Positions 1-6,003 of a stretch of DNA of 11,006 bases are shown here, in pieces (the stretch's first letter is position 1; each line of letters starts with the position of its first letter). Position numbers and translations under genes: made by a program. Origin of the DNA: Syntrophaceae bacterium UBA4059 (GTDB lineage Bacteria > Desulfobacterota > Syntrophia > Syntrophales > Smithellaceae). The stretch lies in NCBI GenBank assembly GCA_002382045.1, contig DFZJ01000195.1, positions 1,430-12,435 on the forward strand. The letters run 5' to 3'. Under the pieces are notes generated by a model, which was not told the DNA's origin, ran no database searches, and was given only the letters and a program-made list of their open reading frames with translations.

Positions 1-38
1 CTCCGCTGGCGGAGGTGTCACGAAGTGACGGAGGTGGT
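1..38. repeat. Small double-hairpin repeat, cut by window edge
   Basis: Two adjacent perfect hairpins are visible: CTCCGC-TG-GCGGAG (1-14) and GTCAC-GAA-GTGAC (17-29), followed by GGAGGTGG. This non-coding, GC-rich, self-complementary layout is typical of dispersed intergenic repeats in bacterial chromosomes. A related C-rich stretch (CACCTCCCCCAGCCCC) occurs at about 89-104, so the unit at the edge and the inverted-repeat element that follows may belong to one composite repeat. The left part is outside the window, so full extent and copy number cannot be judged. Confidence 0.5.
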
Positions 39-100
39 TTGCGATTACATAAACTGCAACGGATTTATTGATGTTTCTATTTTAAGCACACCTCCCCCAG

Positions 101-250
101 CCCCCTGAGACTGTGTCGCAATTCTCTTTTGTCATTACGAGACGCCTCTCAGGCGCCGTGGTAATCTTATGTATACGGCAACTTACGAGATTGCTTCGGT
201 CGTTTCACTCCCTCGCAATGACATTGCGAAACAGTCTCTCTCCAGAGGGG
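101..250. repeat. About 150-bp imperfect inverted-repeat element (intergenic palindrome)
   Basis: Outer arms pair: CCCCCTGAGACTGTGTCGCAAT (101-122, shown for pairing) matches the reverse complement of 223-250 with small gaps. Inner arms pair too: GTCATTACGAG (131-141) against CTCGCAATGAC (212-222). The right half read on the minus strand gives GTCATTGCGAGGG, then CGAAGCAATCTCG, the pattern of a widely dispersed bacterial intergenic repeat; the left half is a diverged copy in the opposite orientation. The centre holds GTATAC (171-176), and a 7-bp near-perfect hairpin sits at 142-158. No open frame with coding character and no transposase is present. It lies 27 bp past the stop of the M48 protease gene and could fold in that transcript's 3' end, but there is no U-tract, so a terminator role is unproven. 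Confidence 0.7.
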
Positions 251-276
251 GATAATAAGACCATGTATATGGGGCT

Positions 277-2265
277 TTATGATGTGGCTTCCGGTTCGGG
301 TTTCTCTAAAAACGGCGGCAGGGGGCATTGGAGGGCCAGGGCGACAACGCGCAGCAGTTCCCCTTCTTCCGGCGTGATGGTTTTATCCGCAAACGCACAG
401 TGCGCGCAGGCGTCCATCACCGATTCCTTGATTTTGAAGGACGCATCGCCCAGATGCGTGAGCGCGGTGTTCACTCTTGTGTAGAAGGTGTTTTCTTCAA
501 ATATGAAAACGGGTTTGCGGGCGGCCAGTTCCGGAATCCTGCCAAGTCCTGCCTGAAAGGCATGCTCCGCTTTGACTTTGTCGTCCGCGTGTCCGGCCCG
601 CGCCAGTGCACCGAGCAGGACGACGATGTCCAAGCCGATATTGGAATACGAGAAAATCGTCACGCTTTTAAAGAGTTCTTCGGAAGGGTTTAAATATTTT
701 TCCAGAATCCATTGAACGGATAATTCCAGCAGCGTCAACTGGCCGTCGGCATTGATCAGCCCTTGCAGAATCAGCAGGAAATTTCTTTTTTCCATGCTGG
801 TCATGCCGGATAAAGACGGCATGGCTAATTCCATGATAGGCAGTTTAAGTCTGTTGGGAAGGCCGGACAACTGACTATTCAATTGAAAGACCATGTCCGT
901 GTTTCCCTGTAAAACCAGGGCCCTGCCCAGTATGTTGACCTGTTGATCGTGGAGAGACGCATCGTTGCCTATTAGAAGCGCATAGATAATACCGGCGGCG
1001 CCCTGCGGTGTTTTAACCGTCTGACGGATATCTTCCGGTATGGACGTCATAATGGCCTGGCTTTGTCCAAGATGTTCCATCGTCGGGTTGCCGATGGAAG
1101 CCGTCACGAAGGCAGGCATTGACGCAGCAAGCGATGCAGCGGGGCGTTGATGGAGCGCGGCGCCTCCAAATGGTTCCGTGTACATGGGTTTGGGCCCGCA
1201 CGGGTCGTCAATGACTTTTACAAACTTGCCGTCAAAGTTCGGATCCAGAAGACGAATGCGCGTGACCAGCGGCGGATGGGTATCCAGAAAGGAAAACCAG
1301 GAGGCGGGATTGCTTTCGCCGAAGAATAAGTGCCTGGCCTGCCGTGCCTCAGGCGCCTTGATCGTCGCGCCGAAAGCGGCGCCGCCGATTTTTTTAAGCG
1401 CGCCGGCCAGCCCCAGCGGATTACGGGTGAACTGCACGGCGGAAGCGTCCGCCAGAAATTCCTGCTGCCGGGAGATGGCGGATTGCATCAACCGGCCCAG
1501 AAAGGAGCCGGTGTGGCCGATCATAACCAGAAAAATTCCCGCGGCGATGGCGGGGAGTCCAGCCCGAAAAGAAACTCTTCCGGCGGAAAGAAATTTCTGG
1601 CCGGCAATGCCCAGGAAAAGAATGCCGAAAAGGATGCCGATTAACTGCACGTTGAGGCGCATGTCTCCGTTGAGAATATGGCTGAATTCGTGGGCGACGA
1701 CGCCCTGCAGTTCGTCGCGGCTCAGTTTGGTAAGCGCGCCCCGGGTGACGGTTACCGCCGCGTCACTGATTTCCAGACCGGCGGCAAAGGCATTGATGTT
1801 GTTTTCAGAATCCAGGACGAAGATCAGCGGGACGGGAATGCCTGAGGCGATCGCCATCTCTTCCACGACGTTAATGAGGCGGCGCTGGGCCGGATCGCTT
1901 GCGTTTCCACTGATGCGGCGGGCGCCCAGCATTTCCGCCACGGCGGCGCCGCCTTTTTGCAGGGTGTGCATTTTGTACAGGCTGGCCGCGAGGATGACGA
2001 TGACAATGGCCATGGACATGAAAATGAAAAACGCGGGATCAAAAAAAGTAAAAGTGGAGAGTTTGCGATGGTAGGTGTAGGCCTCGCCACTGTCAAACGA
2101 CGTGTAAGCGCTGGCGCTGATGTAAAGATACCAGGCCAGACGGATTGCCATGGTCGTGACCGCGACAATAATCGATACCGCAAGAACAAACAGGATCATC
2201 TGATTCCTGCAGCTTTTGCGGGCATGCTGCTGCCTGGCAAAAAAATTAGTCGAACGGCTGACCAT
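277..2265 (-). CDS. M48 (HtpX-like) membrane metalloprotease with TerB-like C-terminal domain
   Basis: Predicted inner-membrane zinc endopeptidase of peptidase family M48, likely acting on damaged or misfolded membrane proteins. In the 662-residue product the zinc motif HEFSH is at 192-196, and the third ligand Glu269 is in SRQQEFLADA. Membrane segments are visible at about 23-45, 75-97, 205-225 and 233-255, with the catalytic motif just before the third, as in HtpX. The region from about 480 to 653 is an extra helical part with two acidic repeats (NADGQLTLLE near 505; FADKTITPEEGELL near 625) resembling TerB-like metal-binding folds, plus CAHC at 620-623. It begins 2 nt after the lemA stop (TGA-TC-ATG) with no Shine-Dalgarno of its own, suggesting translational coupling. 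An alternative start is Met23 (codon 2197-2199), which has AGGAA 4 nt upstream and opens directly with the first membrane helix. LemA/M48 pairing is a common genomic association. Family call is firm; the substrate is unknown. Confidence 0.9.
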   Translation of the reverse strand: MVSRSTNFFARQQHARKSCRNQMILFVLAVSIIVAVTTMAIRLAWYLYISASAYTSFDSGEAYTYHRKLSTFTFFDPAFFIFMSMAIVIVILAASLYKMHTLQKGGAAVAEMLGARRISGNASDPAQRRLINVVEEMAIASGIPVPLIFVLDSENNINAFAAGLEISDAAVTVTRGALTKLSRDELQGVVAHEFSHILNGDMRLNVQLIGILFGILFLGIAGQKFLSAGRVSFRAGLPAIAAGIFLVMIGHTGSFLGRLMQSAISRQQEFLADASAVQFTRNPLGLAGALKKIGGAAFGATIKAPEARQARHLFFGESNPASWFSFLDTHPPLVTRIRLLDPNFDGKFVKVIDDPCGPKPMYTEPFGGAALHQRPAASLAASMPAFVTASIGNPTMEHLGQSQAIMTSIPEDIRQTVKTPQGAAGIIYALLIGNDASLHDQQVNILGRALVLQGNTDMVFQLNSQLSGLPNRLKLPIMELAMPSLSGMTSMEKRNFLLILQGLINADGQLTLLELSVQWILEKYLNPSEELFKSVTIFSYSNIGLDIVVLLGALARAGHADDKVKAEHAFQAGLGRIPELAARKPVFIFEENTFYTRVNTALTHLGDASFKIKESVMDACAHCAFADKTITPEEGELLRVVALALQCPLPPFLEKPEPEATS

Positions 2266-2267
2266 GA

Positions 2268-2861
2268 TCAGGTAAATGATACTTTGGGCGCTTGCCGCTC
2301 TTCGGCTTTTTCCACGACTTCCAGGAGGGCGGCCTTTTTAAATTCAAAGGTTGAGGAGATCACGTTGTTGGGGAACTGTTCCCGCTGGGTATTGTAATCG
2401 GTTATGGCGTCATTATAGGCCTGTCTGGCGAAACTGATTTTATTTTCGGTGGAGGTCAGCTCTTCCATCAGATCGCTGATGGTTTTGTTGGCTTTTAAAT
2501 CCGGGTAGGATTCCACCACCGCCATCAATTTGGAAAGCATGCCGTTAAGCGACCCTTCCGCCCGGGACAGTCCCGCCATGGCCGCGGCGTTGCCGGGAGA
2601 GGCCGCCGCAAGTTTGCTGGCGTCCAGCGCCGTGTTGCGCGCTCGAATGACGGCTTCCAACGTGCCGCGTTCATGCGCCAGATAGCCTTTGGCCGCTTCC
2701 ACCAGGTTGGGAATCAGATCATAGCGGCGCTTCAACTGGATGTCGATCTGGGTGAAGGCGTTCAGGTAAAGATTGCGCAGCGCAATCAGGTTATTGTAAA
2801 TTCCGACAAAATAAAAAGCGACGGCGGCGATCATAACGACCAGAACGATCAATGGAATCAT
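2268..2861 (-). CDS. lemA: LemA family protein
   Basis: LemA-family membrane-anchored protein of 197 residues, the usual family length. One N-terminal membrane helix (about residues 2-21) is followed by YNNLIALRN and then QIDIQLKRRYDLIPNLVEAAKGY, the family hallmark, and by a long all-helical domain rich in Ala, Glu and Lys. The biochemical role of LemA is not firmly established. It is repeatedly found next to M48 proteases and is thought to act at the envelope. Here it directly precedes the M48 protease gene by 2 nt, so the two are probably co-translated. The start is supported by an excellent Shine-Dalgarno, AAGGAGGG (2866-2873), 4 nt before the ATG. This is the strongest ribosome site in the minus-strand cluster and suggests that translation restarts here after proB. 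Confidence 0.93.
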   Translation of the reverse strand: MIPLIVLVVMIAAVAFYFVGIYNNLIALRNLYLNAFTQIDIQLKRRYDLIPNLVEAAKGYLAHERGTLEAVIRARNTALDASKLAAASPGNAAAMAGLSRAEGSLNGMLSKLMAVVESYPDLKANKTISDLMEELTSTENKISFARQAYNDAITDYNTQREQFPNNVISSTFEFKKAALLEVVEKAEERQAPKVSFT

Positions 2862-2865
2862 TTTA

Positions 2866-2873
2866 CCCTCCTT
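2866..2873 (-). promoter_or_regulatory. Strong Shine-Dalgarno of lemA
   Basis: AAGGAGGG on the minus strand, 4 nt upstream of the lemA ATG. It fixes the lemA start, and probably also drives the downstream M48 gene through coupling, since that gene has no ribosome site at its annotated start. The 66-nt gap between proB and lemA also holds a small GC-only hairpin (GCGCG-TTCC-CGCGC, 2883-2896) without a U-tract. Confidence 0.8.
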
Positions 2874-2927
2874 ATTATCCAGGCGCGTTCCCGCGCAACG
2901 TGATGGATGAAGTTATTTACTATCGGT

Positions 2928-4079
2928 TCAGGTTTTGTTTTTCTTGATATCGCTGGTAATCACCAGATTGTCACGATGAATCACTTCATCATAGTCTTTG
3001 TGACCCAGAACGGAAAAAATCTGCGATGTTTTCAACCCCAGAATCTTGCGGATGTCGCCCGCGCTGTAATTGACCAGTCCCTTGGCCAGCAGGGTTCCTT
3101 CGCTGTCCACCAAATGGACGGGAGCGCCCGTGGCAAACTTTCCCTCCACGGCGGTAATGCCGGAGGGCAACAGGCTTTTGCCTTTGAAAAGCAGGGCTTT
3201 TTTCGCGCCGTCATCGACGATCAGCCGGCCGCAGGGACGCAATGTAAAAGCGATCCAGTACTTTTTGCTGTTAAGCCGGGACGTTTGCGGCAAAAACAGT
3301 GTGCCGACTTCTTTGCCCGCCAGAATATCCGACAGGACTTTTTTCCTTTTGCCCGGCGCGATAATACAGGGGATGCCGATGGACGTAACTTTTCTGGCGG
3401 CGAGAATCTTGCTTTTCATGCCGCCCGTGCCGACGGAAGACGTTTCATCCGTGGCGCCCGCCTCGATGGCGTCGGTGATTTCGCGGACGATGGGGATGAG
3501 CCTGGCTTTTTTGGATTGCGACGGATTGCAGTCGTAAAGGCCGTCGGTTGCCGTCAGGTTGATAAATAGATCCGCCTCAATCACATTGGCGATCATCGCG
3601 GCAAGATTGTCGTTGTCGCCGAATTTGATTTCATCGACGGCGACGGAGTCATTTTCATTGATAATCGGCGTCACATGCCATTCCATCAGCGTGGAAAGTG
3701 TGTTGCGGATGTTCAGGTATCTTTGCCTGTCGGTCAGGTCCGCAAGCGTGAGCAGAATCTGCGCGACATAGAGGTTGTTCTTTTCAAACGCTTTGGAATA
3801 GACGCGCATGAGTCTTCCCTGGCCAATGGCCGCCGCCGCCTGCTTTTCGGGAATGCTCTTGAGTTTGCCTTGGATGTTCAGGCGATGTTTGCCCGAGGCG
3901 ATCGCCCCGGAGGTGACCAGGATAATCGAAAAGCCCCGACGCGTCAGATCGCACATTTCCTGCGCCAGGGAATCGATGATTTTCAGGTCCAGACCGTCGG
4001 CGCCGGTGAGCACCGCGGAGCCGATTTTAATGAGAATTTTTTTTGCGGATGCAAGCGTTTCCAGACGAATGTTATTCAT
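2928..4079 (-). CDS. proB: Glutamate 5-kinase
   Basis: Cytoplasmic enzyme that phosphorylates L-glutamate with ATP to give glutamyl-5-phosphate, the first and usually proline-inhibited step of proline biosynthesis. The 383-residue product has the amino-acid-kinase fold at about 12-260: KIGS (18-21), VTSGAIASG (55-63), INENDSV (140-146), FGDNDNLAA (153-161), TDGLYDCNP (178-186) and GTGGMKSKI (217-225). A PUA domain follows at about 275-355, so this is the long two-domain form. The start lies 6 nt after the obgE stop, and no clear Shine-Dalgarno is visible (ACTTGAAAAACC before ATG), so translation probably depends on ribosomes finishing obgE. The partner gene proA is not in the window; obgE-proB adjacency is common in Proteobacteria. 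Confidence 0.96.
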   Translation of the reverse strand: MNNIRLETLASAKKILIKIGSAVLTGADGLDLKIIDSLAQEMCDLTRRGFSIILVTSGAIASGKHRLNIQGKLKSIPEKQAAAAIGQGRLMRVYSKAFEKNNLYVAQILLTLADLTDRQRYLNIRNTLSTLMEWHVTPIINENDSVAVDEIKFGDNDNLAAMIANVIEADLFINLTATDGLYDCNPSQSKKARLIPIVREITDAIEAGATDETSSVGTGGMKSKILAARKVTSIGIPCIIAPGKRKKVLSDILAGKEVGTLFLPQTSRLNSKKYWIAFTLRPCGRLIVDDGAKKALLFKGKSLLPSGITAVEGKFATGAPVHLVDSEGTLLAKGLVNYSAGDIRKILGLKTSQIFSVLGHKDYDEVIHRDNLVITSDIKKNKT

Positions 4080-4085
4080 GGTTTT

Positions 4086-5087
4086 TCAAGTCTTGTTTAA
4101 GACGGTCACAATCTTTCTTAAAATGTCGGGCAAGCCTTCGCCTGTTGCGGCGGAAAACGGATGCAGTATTATCCCTTTTTTCGAAAATTGCGCAACTGAT
4201 TTTTTGACTTTTTCCTTGACCTGGGGAAGATCGATTTTGTTGAGCGCGACAATCTGGGTCTTTTCCAGCAATTGCGGATTGTAGAGTTTCAGCTCTTTGA
4301 CGATGGCGTTATAATTTTTCAACGCATTGTTGTTGGGTTCTTCGGAAATGTCGATCAGATGCAGCAGCACCGACGTTCTCTCCACATGACGAAGAAACTG
4401 AATGCCCATTCCCTGGCCGTCATGCGCTCCCGCAATCAGCCCGGGAATATCGGCCACGACAAAGCTGGGGCTGTCCGCGTATTTGACGACGCCCAGATGC
4501 GGTGTGAGTGTTGTAAAAGGGTAGTCGGCAATTTTGGGACGGGCTGCCGAGACCCGCGAGATAAACGTGGATTTGCCCGCGTTGGGAAAGCCGACGAGTC
4601 CCACATCCGCCAGCAGTTTGAGCTCTATTTTAAGCCAGCGCTCTTCTCCCGCCATGCCTTCCTGCGCGAAGCGCGGCGTCTGGTGCGTGGAGGTCTTGAA
4701 GTGGGCGTTGCCCTTGCCGCCGATGCCGCCTTTGGCGACGATAAAAGTTTGCCCCAGCTCCGCGAGATCAGCCAGGATCTCTCCGGTTTCGAAATCCTTC
4801 ACAACGGTTCCGGGCGGAACAAGGACTTCCAGGTCTTCGGCGCCATGACCGGTGCGGTTGTTGCCGGAGCCGTGTCTGCCGTTTTTGGCGATTTGCTGCT
4901 GCTGGTATTTTAAATCCAGCAGGGTATGATGGCTTTTCGCCGCGCGAAAAATGACATCGCCGCCCTTGCCGCCGTCACCGCCGTCGGGACCGCCTTTGGC
5001 AATAAACTTTTCCCGACGGAAACTGATGCAGCCCGGGCCGCCATGTCCCGCTTTCACAAAGATTTTTGCTTCGTCAACAAATTTCAT
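4086..5087 (-). CDS. obgE: GTPase Obg/CgtA, 50S ribosome assembly
   Basis: Essential ribosome-associated GTPase linking 50S subunit maturation with growth and stress state. The 333-residue product has the Gly-rich Obg fold at about 1-158 (starting MKFVDEAKIFVKAGHGGPGC, with the GGDGGKGG repeats). The G domain follows with G1 GFPNAGKST (166-174), G2 FTTLTPHLGV (191-200), G3 DIPG (213-216), G4 NKID (283-286) and G5 SAATG (312-316). It stops shortly after the G domain, so the C-terminal OCT extension of some Gram-positive homologues is absent. The frame is open upstream to 5204, but the conserved MKFVDEA start at 5087 is chosen because the longer frame runs through a terminator and into rpmA. 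Only a weak GGAA lies before the start. It sits 67 nt downstream of rpmA with a terminator between them. Confidence 0.97.
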   Translation of the reverse strand: MKFVDEAKIFVKAGHGGPGCISFRREKFIAKGGPDGGDGGKGGDVIFRAAKSHHTLLDLKYQQQQIAKNGRHGSGNNRTGHGAEDLEVLVPPGTVVKDFETGEILADLAELGQTFIVAKGGIGGKGNAHFKTSTHQTPRFAQEGMAGEERWLKIELKLLADVGLVGFPNAGKSTFISRVSAARPKIADYPFTTLTPHLGVVKYADSPSFVVADIPGLIAGAHDGQGMGIQFLRHVERTSVLLHLIDISEEPNNNALKNYNAIVKELKLYNPQLLEKTQIVALNKIDLPQVKEKVKKSVAQFSKKGIILHPFSAATGEGLPDILRKIVTVLNKT

Positions 5088-5100
5088 AATGTTCCAAAAT

Positions 5101-5127
5101 AAAAAGGCGCTTGCTATAAGCGCCTTT
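5101..5127 (-). terminator. Rho-independent terminator/attenuator between rpmA and obgE
   Basis: On the minus strand a perfect 10-bp stem AAAGGCGCTT / AAGCGCCTTT encloses the 5-nt loop ATAGC. The stem's closing T's run into TTTTTATTTT, giving a U-rich 3' side. It lies 27 nt after the rpmA stop and ends 13 nt before the obgE ATG, so its U-tract abuts the obgE ribosome site. By design it would end most rplU-rpmA transcripts and let a fraction through to obgE-proB-lemA-M48. The A-run on the other side makes weak bidirectional activity possible. Confidence 0.82.
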
Positions 5128-5154
5128 CGATATCCTGAATCCGGTTCGTTTTTT

Positions 5155-5409
5155 CTATGAGGCGTAAACGCTGACCTTTTTCCGGGTTTTATCCAGTCTC
5201 TCATATTTCACGATGCCGTTGATCAGCGCGAAAAGTGTGAAATCCTTGCCCAGGCCTACGTTGTTGCCCGGATGAATTTTTGTGCCGACCTGCCGCACGA
5301 TAATGGATCCCGCGTGAATTTGTTCACCGCCATATACTTTGACGCCGCGTCGTTGCGAATTGGAGTCTCTACCGTTGCGGGAGCTTCCCTGACCTTTTTT
5401 ATGTGCCAT
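5155..5409 (-). CDS. rpmA: 50S ribosomal protein L27
   Basis: Large-subunit ribosomal protein whose N-terminal tail reaches the peptidyl-transferase centre. The 84-residue product has the typical MAHKKGQGSSRNGRDSNSQRRGVK beginning in its canonical form (start MAHKKG, then GSSRNGRDS), followed by GGE, AGSIIVRQ and GTKIHPGNNVG. There is no N-terminal pro-extension such as that cleaved in many Firmicutes. Length is normal. A clear GGAGG (plus-strand 5415-5419) precedes the ATG by 5 nt, within the 12-nt gap to rplU, so the two ribosomal genes form a tight unit. Confidence 0.98.
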   Translation of the reverse strand: MAHKKGQGSSRNGRDSNSQRRGVKVYGGEQIHAGSIIVRQVGTKIHPGNNVGLGKDFTLFALINGIVKYERLDKTRKKVSVYAS

Positions 5410-5421
5410 GATGTCCTCCGC

Positions 5422-5733
5422 TTATATCGAAATCTTATTTATTTTCATGCTGGTTAATGCCTGACGGTGTCCGGTCTTCTTGCGATAGCCTTTACGTTTC
5501 TTCATTTTACCGATAATCAGCTTGGGGCCCTTGGTCTGGGCGACAACTTCGCCGACAACTTTGGCGCCTTCCACGAAAGGCTTGCCGATTTTGACGGTGT
5601 TTTCATCCGATACCATCAGGACTTCATTAAAGACAATCTCGGTTCCTTTTTCGCCAGCCAGTTTTTCAACAGACAGAACATCGCCTTCGCTGACCTTGTG
5701 TTGTTTTGCACCTGTTTTTATGATTGCGTACAT
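5422..5733 (-). CDS. rplU: 50S ribosomal protein L21
   Basis: Large-subunit ribosomal protein that binds 23S rRNA. The product is 103 residues, the usual length, with the family beginning MYAIIKTGAKQHKVSEGD, central VLMVSDENTVKIGKP, and the basic C-terminal KMKKRKGYRKKTGHRQ, the family signature. The start is supported by AAGGA 8 nt upstream. It is the first gene of the minus-strand cluster and is driven by the promoter at 5766-5794. With a predicted leader of only about 25 nt, there is no room for a structured autoregulatory L21 leader. Confidence 0.98.
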   Translation of the reverse strand: MYAIIKTGAKQHKVSEGDVLSVEKLAGEKGTEIVFNEVLMVSDENTVKIGKPFVEGAKVVGEVVAQTKGPKLIIGKMKKRKGYRKKTGHRQALTSMKINKISI

Positions 5734-5765
5734 ATACTTATCCTTAGTTAACGTTAAGATTGGAG

Positions 5766-5794
5766 CTTATAGACAAATTACGCCTGTTTGTCAA
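5766..5794 (-). promoter_or_regulatory. Strong sigma70-type promoter of rplU
   Basis: Read on the minus strand: TTGACA (perfect -35, plus-strand 5789-5794), a 17-nt spacer, and TATAAG (-10, 5766-5771). The start point should fall near 5759, giving a leader of about 25 nt. Upstream DNA (5795-5880) is very AT-rich and could act as an UP element. A second TTGACAAA copy lies 22 bp upstream (direct repeat TTTGTCAATA at 5787-5796 and 5809-5818), but it has no -10 at the right distance. Confidence 0.8.
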
Positions 5795-5821
5795 TAAAAT
5801 TTAGTGGTTTTGTCAATATTT

Positions 5822-5851
5822 TTGAAAGTTATCCGCAAATACCGTTAAAAT
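5822..5851 (+). promoter_or_regulatory. Possible sigma70-type promoter for the chemoreceptor pair
   Basis: TTGAAA (5822-5827), an 18-nt spacer and TAAAAT (5846-5851) form a plausible divergent promoter. It would leave a leader of about 145 nt before the first chemoreceptor gene. Neither a TAAAG/GCCGATAA flagellar-sigma site nor a GG-N10-GC sigma54 site was found in this interval. The region is AT-rich, so chance matches are likely. Confidence 0.35.
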
Positions 5852-5962
5852 GTTGATATAAAATGGATTATTTATTGAATTTTTTCACAAAAAATGAATA
5901 ATGCCACCGGAACATGTAGAGGGTTGCTTGATTCCGCATTCTTGTTGCGGGCAATGGAACAA

Positions 5963-5990
5963 TTAATGATGTCAAAAGAACGATCATTAA
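5963..5990 (+). promoter_or_regulatory. Perfect 8-bp inverted repeat abutting the chemoreceptor ribosome site
   Basis: TTAATGAT (5963-5970) and ATCATTAA (5983-5990) are separated by 12 nt. The right arm directly touches the Shine-Dalgarno AAGGA (5991-5995) of the following gene. It could be a protein-binding operator or an RNA hairpin limiting ribosome access; the sequence alone does not say which. A second small hairpin, CCGCA-N7-TGCGG, lies at 5934-5950 in the same leader. Confidence 0.45.
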
Positions 5991-6003
5991 AAGGACAAAA
6001 GCA

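Noticed and set aside
113..484. Plus-strand open frame starting in the inverted repeat
   Set aside because: It runs through the palindromic element and then antisense to the M48 3' end; no domain seen.
1178..2074. 298-codon plus-strand open frame
   Set aside because: It is antisense to the M48 gene, with Arg/Ser/Ala-rich translation typical of a shadow frame, and the M48 frame holds the catalytic motifs.
2883..2896. Terminator between proB and lemA
   Set aside because: Only a 5-bp GC hairpin without a U-tract, so termination is not supported.
5088..5204. Longer obgE start at 5204
   Set aside because: The extra 39 residues run through the terminator and into rpmA, and lack Obg similarity; the conserved MKFVDEAK start is at 5087.
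5734..5760. Structured L21 leader controlling rplU
   Set aside because: The clear promoter leaves only about 25 nt of leader, too short for the known L21 leader fold.
5901..5940. Sigma54 or flagellar-sigma promoter upstream of the chemoreceptors
   Set aside because: Candidate GG and GC pairs are spaced 12-15 nt instead of 10, and no TAAA-N15-GCCGATAA match is present.
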